Notes: generated by a model from the letters alone, not told the origin. A stretch of 64,000 nt of DNA from Bacillus sp. SG-1 (GCF_000181495.1 NZ_ABCF01000002.1:106765-170764), one strand, 5' to 3'; counted from the stretch's first letter, positions 25,762-34,678 are shown. Program-made: numbers and translations.

Positions 25762-26661
25762 TCAACCCATCGTCTGGTCTGCCTGTCTTATTTTATATGG
25801 GGCATTAGATAGAATAATGGCCATCAGTATCAATAGAATTCCAATCCATTGAAGTCCTGACACGATTTCATGAAGAATCAACATAGAAAGAAGGATGGTC
25901 ACAGGCAGTTCTGCAGAGCCCAGGATACTTCCTATTCCAGAACCGATGTGAGGCATTCCGTAAGCAAATAAAAACGGGGGTATGAATACGCCGAAGAATC
26001 CAAGGATGACACCATAAATCCACAGACTACCAGGACTTCCTATGCCTTGTGTCATAACCGCCGGAATTAGAATAAGCAAAACGATGAAGAAGCTTCCTGA
26101 CACCATATAAAAACTTCGTTGTGCTGCCCCGATCTCCGGTGCTACTCTAGCGTTGGCAAAAATAAAGAGAGCGAAACACGCTGCCGCCAGTAAACCAAAA
26201 ACAATTCCTCTGAAGTCAACAGAATCAATCGCACCTTGTAAAGATATGCCACTGCTCAATACTGTCCCCAGCAGGAGAATGATGATGGACCCTGTTGTTT
26301 TTTTATCAGGCAGCCTCCTTGTAAAAATACTGTCAATCCCGATTCCCATCCATACGAACTGAAATAAAAGGATGATAGCAAAGGAGGCCTCCACCGTTTC
26401 CAAAGAAGTATAATAATAAACCCCTACTAATCCGGAAGGGATACCTCCCACCATTAATAGAACCTTTTTCCTTAAACTTATCTTTGGGCGGTTATTTTTA
26501 AATAAATAAATTAGGGTTATCATCAGCCACCCTGCGAAGAATTGGGCAACTATCAACTCGTTTTTTTTGACACCATCCAGATATGATAATTTAACAACGG
26601 TGGATAGCACTCCATATGAGCATGCTCCGATAAATACAGCTAAAAGGTATTTCCATTTCAA
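25762..26661 (-). CDS. EamA-family drug/metabolite transporter
   Basis: About 300 residues with ten membrane helices in two EamA repeats (first near KWKYLLAVFIGACSYGVLSTVVKLS, second near FRGIVFGLLAAACFALFIFANARV). The start is uncertain. A TTG at 26661 begins just before the first helix. A GTG at 26730 would add 23 polar residues but lacks a ribosome site. It is probably an exporter or importer of a small metabolite, with no substrate evident. A DinB pseudogene precedes it. Confidence 0.82.
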   Translation of the reverse strand: MKWKYLLAVFIGACSYGVLSTVVKLSYLDGVKKNELIVAQFFAGWLMITLIYLFKNNRPKISLRKKVLLMVGGIPSGLVGVYYYTSLETVEASFAIILLFQFVWMGIGIDSIFTRRLPDKKTTGSIIILLLGTVLSSGISLQGAIDSVDFRGIVFGLLAAACFALFIFANARVAPEIGAAQRSFYMVSGSFFIVLLILIPAVMTQGIGSPGSLWIYGVILGFFGVFIPPFLFAYGMPHIGSGIGSILGSAELPVTILLSMLILHEIVSGLQWIGILLILMAIILSNAPYKIRQADQTMG

Positions 26662-26717
26662 CCCGATCTCACATCCTGTCAGCAAGTTCAAATCAATATA
26701 TTCATCTTTCGGGTTAA

Positions 26718-27228
26718 TTATGGCAAGCACTTGATAACTTTGGGTCCCGGTTCGGAACGCTCTTCCTCTAACAGCCTTTTAAGATGGGCATCAATTTCAT
26801 TCTGATGCGTGCTGTCATGGTAAATCAGTCCTTTAAAATAGAGCTCCCAGGATGTTGATTTCCCCGGTATTTTTTGAAAAAAGGAAGCATCCGACATCAT
26901 CCCAATGTACCCGATAAGTTCTTCCCTGACACTGATAAATTCATCTATAAGACGGGATTTAGACCCCTTCCGTACATATTCAGCAGCGCTTTCATTAACC
27001 TTTTTGAACATCAACTTCCTCTTCAAGAAACCCTTCGTTTTGGAGATACGGTTTTAATCGGTTATCGATGACGAACCGGTCCCAAAAAATAAAATGGGAT
27101 ATTACCTCCGCGGTTCCTCACGATCTTTCTTTAAACGGCTGGAACCATAAATCGTCAGGCAGCTGTTTGAAGGGCTGAGCCCAATCCGCTACCCTCCTCT
27201 TTTGTTCAATAATGATATCCTTGACCAT
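26718..27228 (-). pseudogene. DinB-family protein, broken by TGA and a frameshift
   Basis: The gene starts at ATG 27228 (MVKDIIIEQKRRVADWAQPF). A TGA at 27118-27120 falls where the family has a tryptophan before S/T-AE-I-x-HFIFWDRF. One extra A in a run near 27001-27005 then shifts the frame. The remainder (VNESAAEYVRKGSKS to YHDSTHQNEIDAHLKRLL) is intact in the new frame and contains the typical HxxxHxxEI end. With two lesions this is a pseudogene, unless the second is a sequencing error. The TGA is at a Trp site, so Sec is not implied. Confidence 0.8.
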
Positions 27229-27244
27229 AAGATTTACCTCCTCA

Positions 27245-27281
27245 TAAAAAAGCGCAGTTGAAGGACCGCTGCGCTTTTTTA
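27245..27281. terminator. Bidirectional terminator
   Basis: AAAAAAGCGCAG and CTGCGCTTTTTT surround an 11-nt loop, downstream of the YiaA-like gene on the minus strand. Confidence 0.85.
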
Positions 27282-27319
27282 TCGGCTTACCGCTCATTCA
27301 CCTAGTATTTAGCTAGGGT

Positions 27320-27559
27320 TTATAAATTGCCTCCTGTTCCGCTGGTGTTGCTGTTTCGGCTTTGTTGTTGTTCGACCAGGATCTCATTACCTTCAGCATT
27401 ATCACGAGTTACTTTTTGTGTAACGATGGAACCGACCGCAAGATAATATTCTTTCTCGTTTAACTCCAAACTGGTTTCATTGTATAGACCGCCCCCGAAT
27501 AAAGCTACCCTTGCAAAAAAAGTAAAGGCGGGAGTGTTCCTTCTTCTATACTTATGCAT
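27320..27559 (-). CDS. YiaA/YiaB-like two-helix protein with shortened helices
   Basis: 79 residues. The N-terminus YRRRNTPAFTFFARVAL, the middle GLYNETSLELNEKEYYLAVGSIVTQ (in two parts) and VTRDNAEGNEI match YiaAB two-helix proteins of Bacilli. Usual members have longer hydrophobic stretches on either side of the LYN-ELNEKGYY motif. Here both membrane segments seem cut in frame by several residues, so the protein may no longer span the membrane. The start is at 27559 without a strong ribosome site. Confidence 0.6.
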   Translation of the reverse strand: MHKYRRRNTPAFTFFARVALFGGGLYNETSLELNEKEYYLAVGSIVTQKVTRDNAEGNEILVEQQQSRNSNTSGTGGNL

Positions 27560-27798
27560 AACTACACCTTATATAGAAAAAATTGTATAATAACCTAAAA
27601 ATACCATATTTTTCTTTTGAGCGGTTAGATAATTTTCACTATTTTACTATTTTGAAGAGAAGCTGGAGCTCCCTTTAGCTCTCCCGGTTTCTGTGGATAT
27701 GGTAATGGTACTTTTTATTAGCGTAGAAGTGTACTGTGATTTGAAGTATTAATCGCTTTAAAAGACCTATTTTCTCTGATTTTCAAGATTAGGGTGTC

Positions 27799-27930
27799 TC
27801 ATGAACAATCATATGGCCTCGCCCCAGCCTGTCTCATACCCAACCAAAGCAGAGATATCATCAGACGAACCAACGCCTTCCTATCTTCAAGCGGCCAAGA
27901 GTGCAACCCCTGAAAGATGCCATTAAAATC
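27799..27930 (-). other. Unrecognised open stretch, possible gene remnant
   Basis: 43 open codons with natural-looking composition (GLHSWPLEDRKALVRLMISL) lie between TGA codons, with no start codon or ribosome site. The rest of 27560-28035 shows nothing recognisable. Confidence 0.25.
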
Positions 27931-28035
27931 TCAATGTTAATCCTCTATTTTACTTTTAGGCTATATTTATAAACCTTTCCACCAAGAAATGATATTAACT
28001 ATGCGTTATTACTCTAAATTTGTTATTGGTGAAAT

Positions 28036-28065
28036 AAAAACAGGACAACCTAAATGGTTGCCCTG
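28036..28065 (-). terminator. Terminator after mhqD
   Basis: CAGGGCAACC and GGTTGTCCTG are followed by TTTTT on the minus strand. Confidence 0.85.
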
Positions 28066-28073
28066 CTACTAAA

Positions 28074-28685
28074 TCAATTCTGATATTTTTCCTTAAACCA
28101 ATCTGCAGCCTGTTCAATTTCCTCTCTTGTCAACTGATGGCCGCCTCTTGTCCAATATTCCGTAACATCGGCGTTTGAGCTTCTTAAGGCATCAGCAAGT
28201 TCCTTCGTTTCCTGAGCAGGAATCAGCGGATCATTCTCTCCTGCACCGAGGAAGACTGGAGTCCCGCTTAAATCAGCCATATCGACACTACGCAGTGGTA
28301 CCATGGCATGGAACAGGATAGCACCTTGAACGGCATCGTTATAATGATACATCATGCTGGCGGCAATATTGGCACCATTTGAATATCCGATTGCCAGCAC
28401 GTTATTGCGGTCAAAACCATATTTCTCCGCAGACTCATCAATGAATTTTTTCAATTCCTTCGTCCTGAAAACAAGATCTTCCTCATCGAATACACCTTCA
28501 GCCAACCTTCGGAAAAAACGCGGCATCCCATGTTCAGAAACATTTCCTCTGACACCCAGCACTGAATAGCCGGGTGCAATCATTTCAGCAAGGGGAAGTA
28601 AATTACGCTCATTTCCTCCGGTACCATGCAATAACAGCAGCGTTGGACCGTTCTCTTTATTGCCTTGTTTAAAAATATGCTGCAT
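28074..28685 (-). CDS. mhqD: Carboxylesterase MhqD
   Basis: 203 residues, close to B. subtilis MhqD over the full length. It has the LLLLHGTGGNERNLLPLAE oxyanion region, the nucleophile elbow GYSNGAN and the late GGHQLTREEIEQAADW with the catalytic histidine. MhqD is an alpha/beta hydrolase induced by methylhydroquinone and other quinones through the repressor MhqR. It lies 13 bases after a glyoxalase/dioxygenase-family gene, reproducing the mhqD-mhqE pairing. The role is detoxification of quinone-like electrophiles. Confidence 0.92.
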   Translation of the reverse strand: MQHIFKQGNKENGPTLLLLHGTGGNERNLLPLAEMIAPGYSVLGVRGNVSEHGMPRFFRRLAEGVFDEEDLVFRTKELKKFIDESAEKYGFDRNNVLAIGYSNGANIAASMMYHYNDAVQGAILFHAMVPLRSVDMADLSGTPVFLGAGENDPLIPAQETKELADALRSSNADVTEYWTRGGHQLTREEIEQAADWFKEKYQN

Positions 28686-28698
28686 CTTCTATTCCCCC

Positions 28699-29682
28699 TT
28701 ATTCTTTCGTCTCAAGCGGTTTCAGCCGAGCTTCGATTTGATCACGCTGGTTTTCAAAGTATGGCGGCAGCGCAAGGCTTTCACCAAGATGTTCGAAATC
28801 CTCGTCACCTTCAAAACCTGGTCCGTCCGTAGCAAGTTCAAATAAGATCCCGTTTGCTTCCCTGAAGTATAAGGAACGGAAGTAGTATCTTTCCACGAAA
28901 CCTGAACTTGGAATTCGAAGGTCTTTCAGCACCTCCACCCACTTTTTCAACTCTTCTTCATTTTCCACTCTGTAGGCTACATGATGAACACTTCCGCGTC
29001 CCGGTCTCTCAATCGGAAGGTCTGGACGTTCAAGAATATGAACCTCTGCGCCTGTACCGCCCTCTCCCGTTTCCAGAACATTAACCTCGTACGAGTTTCC
29101 ATCAATTGTTGTGGTATAACTTCCTTTTCTGCGGTAACCCATTAAGTCAGTCAAAATCTTTTCCGTATTTTCTCTTTTGGCCACTGTTAGCTGGACAGGA
29201 CCCAGCCCTCTGATCGCATATTCCTCGGGTACCGTGCTCTTGCTCCAAGGCTTTCCGCCCTCTACTCCGTGGTTGTTTTCATCAGAGACAAACATCAGAC
29301 GCTGGCCTTCAAAATCTCTGAATGAAAGCGTTGCTCTTCCGCTTTCAGTCGAAATTCCATCATGTTCTACTCCTTCTGACTCCAATCGCTTAACCCAATA
29401 GTTAAGGGCTTCATCAGACGGAACTCGTAAAGAGGTAGTCGAAATACTATTCGTTCCCTTATATGTCCGTCCGGCATTTGGAATTTCAAAAAACGTCAGA
29501 TCCGTGCCGGGATTTCCTCTTTCGTCCGCATAAAACAGATGATAAACAGACGTATCATCCTGATTGACTGTCTTCTTAACAAGCCTCATCCCTAATACCT
29601 TAGTGTAGAATTTATAGTTTTCCTTTGCATTCGCTGTAATCGCTGAAACATGGTGCTGCCCTTTCAATGGTTTTAATTCCAT
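28699..29682 (-). CDS. Ring-cleaving (hydroquinone-type) dioxygenase, MhqA/E/O family
   Basis: 327 residues with two vicinal-oxygen-chelate halves (residues 6-150 and 158-315). The first begins GQHHVSAITANAKENYKFY and carries GLRLVKKTVNQDD-like sequence (GMRLVKKTVNQDD). Metal ligands are likely the early HH, the His in GSVHHVAYRV and a Glu in NGILFELATD. B. subtilis has three paralogues (MhqA, MhqE, MhqO). The neighbour mhqD favours MhqE, but the name is left open. It probably opens hydroquinone rings during thiol-reactive quinone stress. Confidence 0.9.
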   Translation of the reverse strand: MELKPLKGQHHVSAITANAKENYKFYTKVLGMRLVKKTVNQDDTSVYHLFYADERGNPGTDLTFFEIPNAGRTYKGTNSISTTSLRVPSDEALNYWVKRLESEGVEHDGISTESGRATLSFRDFEGQRLMFVSDENNHGVEGGKPWSKSTVPEEYAIRGLGPVQLTVAKRENTEKILTDLMGYRRKGSYTTTIDGNSYEVNVLETGEGGTGAEVHILERPDLPIERPGRGSVHHVAYRVENEEELKKWVEVLKDLRIPSSGFVERYYFRSLYFREANGILFELATDGPGFEGDEDFEHLGESLALPPYFENQRDQIEARLKPLETKE

Positions 29683-29728
29683 GCAAACCCCTCCTCAAAT
29701 GATAAATATCTTCTTTTATTATGACCTA

Positions 29729-29756
29729 TATATAATTTTAACGCGAAATATCTCAA
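29729..29756 (-). promoter_or_regulatory. Candidate promoter of the dioxygenase-mhqD operon
   Basis: TTGAGA and TATATA are spaced by 16 nt on the minus strand. A TATCTC half-site resembling half of the MhqR operator overlaps the -35, but no second half was seen. Confidence 0.4.
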
Positions 29757-29786
29757 ATTAAAAATAATTGACATTGAAGTATTTTC

Positions 29787-29847
29787 ACTTTACCCCTTTA
29801 AAGCACTAAGAGGGACAGTCCCTCTTAGTGCTTTAAAGGGGTAAAGT
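29787..29847. repeat. Perfect palindromic repeat, copy 4
   Basis: 30-bp perfect arms (29787-29816 and 29818-29847) surround a central A. The inner GCACTAAGAGGGAC is shared with copy 2. The outer arm differs (CTTTACCCCTTTAAA) but differs symmetrically on both sides. Confidence 0.9.
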
Positions 29848-29934
29848 CCTATATATTCCATTTATTTGAAGCTATTCTTAGAAAGGTTCCCGCACAGAAT
29901 AAGGATAATTCATGATCTATGGAGTTGAGATACA

Positions 29935-30753
29935 TTGAGGAAAATAGCCTTCATTCTTTTTACCTTCTCGTTATTTTTTGGGCTGCATACGCAGAAAACC
30001 TCAGGGAAAACAGCCTTCATCCTTGAATACCATATTGATATGACCCCCTGGGAAGAGGTTGCCGACAGGTTACCACGCAAATCAAAGTTCACAGTCATTG
30101 ATGTGGAAACCGGAAAACGGTTTAAGGTGCAGAGGCGGGCAGGCAGCAGTCATGCAGACGTTCAACCTCTGACACATAAGGATACGAAAATCATGAAAGA
30201 GATTTATGGAGGAAGCTGGAGCTGGAAGCGCAGAGCCGTATTGGTTTACTCGGATAACCTTCTCATTGCAGGTTCCATGCACGGGATGCCGCATGGAGCT
30301 GGAGCTTTACAAAACGGTTTTCCCGGTCATTTCTGCATTCACTACAAGGGAAGCACAACACATAAAACCGATTCTCCCGATCTATCCCACCACCTGATGA
30401 TTCTAAAAGCAGGCGGCAACCTGGACTCTTTTCTGAACGAACTTCAGCCTCAGCCCTTGGTCGATGCCTTTCTGGCTGGAGTAAAAAATAATGACCCGGG
30501 CCTTGTAAGAAAAACAATTACGGAAAAGAAAGCCAATCTGAACTCTTTAGACAAAATAGAAGCACTCAGATGGAAGACCACCTCCTCCGATAAGGATACC
30601 GGTCCTTTTATAAAAGAAGTAAACGCAGACCTGCAACTTTATATAAAAGACAGCGGTCCTTTAAAAGCAGAGATAACCTTTACAGTTGTTAAAACCTCTC
30701 CTGACTCCGCCTGGAAAGTAGACGGAAGTCCATTATGGAAACTGCTGAAATAA
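29935..30753 (+). CDS. Exported protein of unknown function with a GHFCIHYKGS motif
   Basis: 272 residues from a TTG at 29935 (GGAG before it). A signal peptide (RKIAFILFTFSLFFGLHTQ) is followed by a domain with DVETGKRFKVQRRAGSSHADVQP and SMHGMPHGAG...GHFCIHYKGSTTH. The latter resembles the conserved histidine/cysteine end of L,D-transpeptidase-like Bacillus proteins, but the canonical SxGCxR is absent. About 100 further residues form a separate C-terminal domain. A VanW gene follows 19 bases later, so a joint cell-wall role is plausible. Confidence 0.72.
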   Translation: MRKIAFILFTFSLFFGLHTQKTSGKTAFILEYHIDMTPWEEVADRLPRKSKFTVIDVETGKRFKVQRRAGSSHADVQPLTHKDTKIMKEIYGGSWSWKRRAVLVYSDNLLIAGSMHGMPHGAGALQNGFPGHFCIHYKGSTTHKTDSPDLSHHLMILKAGGNLDSFLNELQPQPLVDAFLAGVKNNDPGLVRKTITEKKANLNSLDKIEALRWKTTSSDKDTGPFIKEVNADLQLYIKDSGPLKAEITFTVVKTSPDSAWKVDGSPLWKLLK

Positions 30754-30772
30754 TTAACCGGAGGAGATACAG

Positions 30773-31663
30773 ATGAAATTTTTACTTTCATTCTTAATAG
30801 CGGTCCAAATGAATACTGCACCCATACAACTGGAATTAGTTCATGAAGGTAAAACAATTGCCTCCATAAATAGATCTGAGTATGAAACTATGCCTTTTCC
30901 TGAATATATTATCAACCAGCAGCAACTGGATGCTTTAATATCTGACTTAAATCAGCATCTGTCCCGGCAGCCAATCAATGCTAAACTTGATGACAACAAC
31001 CAAATCATCAGTGAACATAACGGGAAAATCGTCGATAAAGAAAAGTTCAAATCTTTATTTTATAGCGCATTTTATAAAAATAAGCCGGTTACTCTGGATA
31101 TACCATTTAAGACAGTGTATCCCAAAGTAGACAGCGAACTCCTTGAAAAGATAAACCGTAAGAGAATCAGCCATTATGTTACGTACTTTAACAGCAGAAA
31201 TAAAGATAGAGTTCACAATATCAAGCTTGCTTCCCAAGCAATAAATAATTACGTCGTCTTTCCTGGTGAAACATTTTCTTTTAACCGGGTGGTGGGCAAG
31301 CGGACGGTTTCGAAGGGTTATCTGCCTGCACCGGTCATTGTGAAAGGGGAACTTTCTGAAGGTGTTGGAGGAGGCATCTGCCAGGTTTCTTCCACTCTTT
31401 TTAATGCAGTTGACCGTGCAGGCGTTAAGATAATGGAGCGTTATTCCCACAGCAGAAGAGTCCCATATGTTCCTCCAAAAAGGGATGCAACCGTCAGTTG
31501 GTATGGTCCTGACTTCACTTTTAAAAATCAGCATAACCAGCCGCTTTTGATCCGCTCAAGAGTTGTGGGCGGCCAAATGATTATTATGGTCTTTTCCTCC
31601 GAAGACATTGACTATAACCGAAAAAATGTGCCGAGCGTATGGCAATACCAGGCGGGAAATTAA
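30773..31663 (+). CDS. VanW family protein
   Basis: 296 residues. An N-terminal signal-like segment is followed by a region of about 110 residues that resembles a YoaR/G5-adjacent putative peptidoglycan-binding part. The VanW domain then starts at NSRNKDRVHNIKLASQAINN and has PGETFSFN, VGGGICQVSSTLFNA and YSHSRRVPYVPPKRDATVSW. Proteins of this family occur in vancomycin-resistance clusters and widely in Firmicutes; their biochemical role is unknown. AGGAGA precedes the ATG. Confidence 0.9.
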   Translation: MKFLLSFLIAVQMNTAPIQLELVHEGKTIASINRSEYETMPFPEYIINQQQLDALISDLNQHLSRQPINAKLDDNNQIISEHNGKIVDKEKFKSLFYSAFYKNKPVTLDIPFKTVYPKVDSELLEKINRKRISHYVTYFNSRNKDRVHNIKLASQAINNYVVFPGETFSFNRVVGKRTVSKGYLPAPVIVKGELSEGVGGGICQVSSTLFNAVDRAGVKIMERYSHSRRVPYVPPKRDATVSWYGPDFTFKNQHNQPLLIRSRVVGGQMIIMVFSSEDIDYNRKNVPSVWQYQAGN

Positions 31664-31698
31664 TGCTGGATATTAACAGTTCTGGCCTCAGCCAATTG

Positions 31699-31725
31699 AG
31701 CAGTGTCTACATGCACTGCTTTTTT
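31699..31725 (+). terminator. Terminator after VanW gene
   Basis: AGCAGTG and CACTGCT are followed by TTTTTT. Confidence 0.8.
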
Positions 31726-31793
31726 AGTTTCCTGCTCATATGCTATACTGTTCATAATATAATTTAGAATAGTCTAAATACTAAGGAGGAAGA

Positions 31794-32303
31794 ATGTTAC
31801 TTTATATAGGCTTTGCCGTACTCTTAATTAACCTCGTTTTTTTATTGGCCAAATGGTTTGCACCCGAATCAGAACTTTTGAACAGTTTTAATAAGCCTTC
31901 ACACTTCTGGTGGACCCAAATCGTCTTATTACTGCTCTCATTCACTATCATTGCAGGTCATTATTACGGCCTTTCGAAAGCTCAATGGTACACCAGTCCA
32001 ATTTTCCAAAAGGATTCACAACTCTATGTCGGTAACAAAAACGGACCCGCAATACTTCATGAATCATTCCCATTTGCAGAGAGCCCGTTTGAAACAGAAA
32101 TCTTTATTCCAGGTAGCCGGGATGGGGCAAATGCAGTTTTAACCGGCGTTTCCGAGGATGGCAATACCATTGACCCGATCACTGTCACAATGAACAACCA
32201 AACTTCCCCTCTAACAATTACATTTCCTGATGAAGGCCAGTGGAGAATTGACGTGGGGTACGATGGCACCGAAAGAGGTTCAATCGTTTTAGAAGTGAAA
32301 TAA
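31794..32303 (+). CDS. Two-helix membrane protein with extracytoplasmic beta domain
   Basis: 169 residues. Two membrane helices (LLYIGFAVLLINLVFLLAKW and FWWTQIVLLLLSFTIIAGHY) are followed by an outside domain of about 100 residues, rich in beta-type sequence and ending WRIDVGYDGTERGSIVLEV, immunoglobulin-like in appearance. AAGGAGGA precedes the ATG at 31794. No family is recognised. It has its own terminator. Confidence 0.68.
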   Translation: MLLYIGFAVLLINLVFLLAKWFAPESELLNSFNKPSHFWWTQIVLLLLSFTIIAGHYYGLSKAQWYTSPIFQKDSQLYVGNKNGPAILHESFPFAESPFETEIFIPGSRDGANAVLTGVSEDGNTIDPITVTMNNQTSPLTITFPDEGQWRIDVGYDGTERGSIVLEVK

Positions 32304-32304
32304 A

Positions 32305-32331
32305 AGAAGGCCGCTTAAGCGGCCTTCTTTA
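32305..32331 (+). terminator. Terminator after the two-helix protein gene
   Basis: A perfect palindrome AAGAAGGCCGCTT/AAGCGGCCTTCTT starts at the stop codon. Confidence 0.85.
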
Positions 32332-32380
32332 CCTTTACCTTTACCTTTCGCTCTGTTAAAGAGATTTCATAACCATAATC

Positions 32381-32611
32381 GCTGCAGGCGAGCGACTCCG
32401 CGGGGCGGGCGGTGAGCCTCCTCGGCTGCGCCTGTATAAAAAGTGGAAGCGCCCCGTTCAGCCCCGACAGGCAAATGTTCCTCATCGAAAAAAAGGTGAT
32501 CTTTCCTTTTATTCGATGAGGGTTATTTGACCCCGAGGGGCTGAGTGCTGCAACTGGACGTCCCGCTAGTCCCGCAGGAGGTCGCACGCCTTCCGCTCCA
32601 ATCAAACAGGG
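32381..32611. repeat. GC-rich interspersed element with internal cargo, copy 1
   Basis: Ends GCAGGCGAGCGACTCCGCGG and CGCAGGAGGTCGCACGCC-TTCCGCTCCAATCAA recur at 34451, 40716 and 46554. Between CGTTCAGCCCC and GGGGCTG lies a nested hairpin (CCTCATCGAA/TTCGATGAGG). Confidence 0.8.
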
Positions 32612-32674
32612 TAAAATCTTTGAAGCTTTATAATTTATCTTCTTTTAGCACTAACAACTAACAGAGCGTTACCT

Positions 32675-33202
32675 TTACGTATTCTGAATCCAATATCTTT
32701 TAATGACATTCCCATTCTCTTCGATAAAATCTTCGTCTGGTTTTCCGCCATTTTTTATTATGGTCTTTTCCGACCCGATGTTTCCTTTATCACATACGAC
32801 CAGCACTCTGTCGATACCGAGTTCTTTCGTTTTTTCTAATGACAAAGCCAATATCTTAGTGGCAAAACCTTTTCTTCTGGCTGATGGACGGATACCATAT
32901 CCGATATGCCCTCCTGCGTTCAGGAGCGCCTCAGTTAAAGAGTGCCTTATATTAACGGCTCCAACTACATTCTGCCCGGCATCAACCAACCAATATGTCG
33001 AATCCGGCACCCATCCTGCAGGGAGGTTAACTCCTTTTGAATTGTTTTCAATGAATGAAAGCATTGCCTGAAAGTCGGAGGGATCCTTTTCAATCACCCA
33101 CGGGACCATATCCTCCCCACTGTCTTTCCATTCTTGATAAAATTCAAGATACTGTTTTTTCAAATTGATTGTCGGCTTAACGAGGGTGACTTTATTACCC
33201 AT
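32675..33202 (-). CDS. GNAT N-acetyltransferase
   Basis: The ATG at 33202 (MGNKVTLVKP) follows AGGAGGTAAGG at good spacing and is preferred over 33232, giving 175 residues. The core has GGHIGYGIRPSARRKGFATKI with the acetyl-CoA loop and VCDKGNIGSEKTIIKNGG near the end. This matches a Bacillus GNAT group whose members often show EWKDSGEDMVPWV near the start. The substrate is unknown. Confidence 0.86.
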   Translation of the reverse strand: MGNKVTLVKPTINLKKQYLEFYQEWKDSGEDMVPWVIEKDPSDFQAMLSFIENNSKGVNLPAGWVPDSTYWLVDAGQNVVGAVNIRHSLTEALLNAGGHIGYGIRPSARRKGFATKILALSLEKTKELGIDRVLVVCDKGNIGSEKTIIKNGGKPDEDFIEENGNVIKRYWIQNT

Positions 33203-33253
33203 GACCTTACCTCCTGCGTGGTAAATTGACACTATATTACCACAGAACAGTCA

Positions 33254-33364
33254 ACCTTTGAATAAATTGCTGCTATCGGAAAATCCCTAGGACCGGATTT
33301 CCCCCTGGCTAAACATATATTTACTGAAATACATATTGAATAGCAACTAAGTCTAAGAAATGAG
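33254..33364 (+). repeat. MITE-like element, internally deleted copy
   Basis: Retains TTGCTGCTATCGGAAAA, CCTAGGACCGGATTT and the right end GAATAGCAAC, but lacks about 80 bp of the centre. Confidence 0.65.
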
Positions 33365-33381
33365 ACTATATAAAAGATTGA

Positions 33382-34335
33382 TTATAGAGGAATGATATCT
33401 CCTCTTTCTCCATAGGTTAAAATTCTTAAAAACTCTCCCCAAACTCTTTTTCGCCCTGTTTCTGTTTCACTCCACGTATACCTGTTTACCTTAATTCCCT
33501 GGTACTCCGCATCAAAGGGAAACGGAACATATTCCACCCACTCCCCCAAATGTTTCCTTAACGTTCTTTCTTGTCTTCCAGCAGCATGACTTTTACATAT
33601 GTACATTAGTTTATGAATTCCCGAAAAATCAAAACTTTCTTTTGCATATAGAACATTCTCCAAAGAGTTTGTTGAGCGGTTTTCATATACTATCTTGTCT
33701 TTCGGTATACCTGCCTCCGCTAGATGAGATACAATCACATCCGCTTCTTTAGCTGACTCATCCGGCCAATCCGCATGGGGAGTCCCCGTCAAACTCTTAC
33801 CGCCCGTAACGATGATTTTTCCGCAAAACCCTTTTCTAAAAGCTTCGATGGCTTTCTCCCAGTGTCCAGGATGTGTACCACTGAAAACAAACAACGCATC
33901 ACAGTTTTTCACTTCTCTTTTCTCACCAAAAACAATATCGGTTAAATCCTGTATTTTTCGTTCGGTGAAGTTCGGGATATTAGGTTCTTTTGATATAATT
34001 GGTTTCATTATTCCGTTCTCCTTCATATGATAAGCTCCTGTCATCTTCCAAAATTCTTGTGTAGAATCAACAAATAATGGATCAATCTCTTTTTTGCGTT
34101 TTTTTGCTTGTTCATGCAGTTCTGTCAGGCGGATTTTTCTTTCAATTTCTTCATATTGTTCCATACTTTCATACTGCCATATAGCTGTAACCTTTGTATT
34201 GGCTAGGTCAACCCATCTCCCAACAAGTGTTGATCCATGCTTCATCTGGTTTGGCAGCAAGTATTCTTTAAAAAATTCGTTGAACAAGTCCAGCTTATCC
34301 GGGATGATTTCGTATTTCTTCATTCTGTATATCAT
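33382..34335 (-). CDS. NIPSNAP-DUF218 (YdcF-like) fusion protein
   Basis: The ATG at 34335 (MIYRMKKYEI) follows GGAGG and gives 317 residues. Residues 1 to about 100 form a NIPSNAP dimeric alpha-beta barrel (EIIPDKLDLFNEFFKEYLLP, then VGRWVDL and AIWQYES). From about residue 130 a DUF218/YdcF-like domain follows (DALFVFSGTHPGHWEKAIEA, IIVTGGKS, YENRSTNSLENVLYAKE, ICKSHAAGRQERTL). DUF218 proteins bind nucleotides or act on envelope precursors; NIPSNAP function is unclear. The two are normally separate proteins. Confidence 0.82.
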   Translation of the reverse strand: MIYRMKKYEIIPDKLDLFNEFFKEYLLPNQMKHGSTLVGRWVDLANTKVTAIWQYESMEQYEEIERKIRLTELHEQAKKRKKEIDPLFVDSTQEFWKMTGAYHMKENGIMKPIISKEPNIPNFTERKIQDLTDIVFGEKREVKNCDALFVFSGTHPGHWEKAIEAFRKGFCGKIIVTGGKSLTGTPHADWPDESAKEADVIVSHLAEAGIPKDKIVYENRSTNSLENVLYAKESFDFSGIHKLMYICKSHAAGRQERTLRKHLGEWVEYVPFPFDAEYQGIKVNRYTWSETETGRKRVWGEFLRILTYGERGDIIPL

Positions 34336-34450
34336 CCTCCCACCTCCTTCATTCATTATTTTACATGCTTTTTCATGTTTTTCAACTACTTTAATATTAA
34401 TCATTAACAAAACTTATATATAATGCATTAACATGCATACTGATGCTGAG

Positions 34451-34573
34451 TTTCCGCTGCAGGTGCGTGACTCCGCGGGTTACTATCCAGTGGGTACGCG
34501 TGATCTCAGGCGCCGGAACAAGACGTCTCGCTTTTCCCGCAGGAGTCGCAAACCTTCCGCTACAATCAACAGG
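34451..34573. repeat. GC-rich interspersed element, short copy 2
   Basis: TTTCCGCTGCAGGTGCGTGA and CCCGCAGGAGTCGCA-AACCTTCCGCTACAATCAACAG are joined by only about 60 bp, with no cargo hairpin. Confidence 0.75.
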
Positions 34574-34645
34574 TGTTTCAAAATCATTACTGATTGATTT
34601 CAGAGCTCCTATACAAAATTAAAGAAACTTAGCAAAAATTCACAT

Positions 34646-34678
34646 AAAAAAAGCGAGTGCATGCACCCGCTTTTTTTT
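34646..34678 (-). terminator. Terminator after mccB
   Basis: AGCGGGTGCATGCACTCGCT is followed by T-rich sequence on the minus strand. Confidence 0.85.

Noticed and set aside
27118..27120. Second selenocysteine codon (in the DinB-family gene)
   Set aside because: The family residue here is Trp, not Cys, and a frameshift follows, so it is a pseudogene.
32315..32605. 96-codon minus-strand frame inside the GC-rich element
   Set aside because: A by-product of repeat sequence; it is not seen in other copies as a conserved frame.
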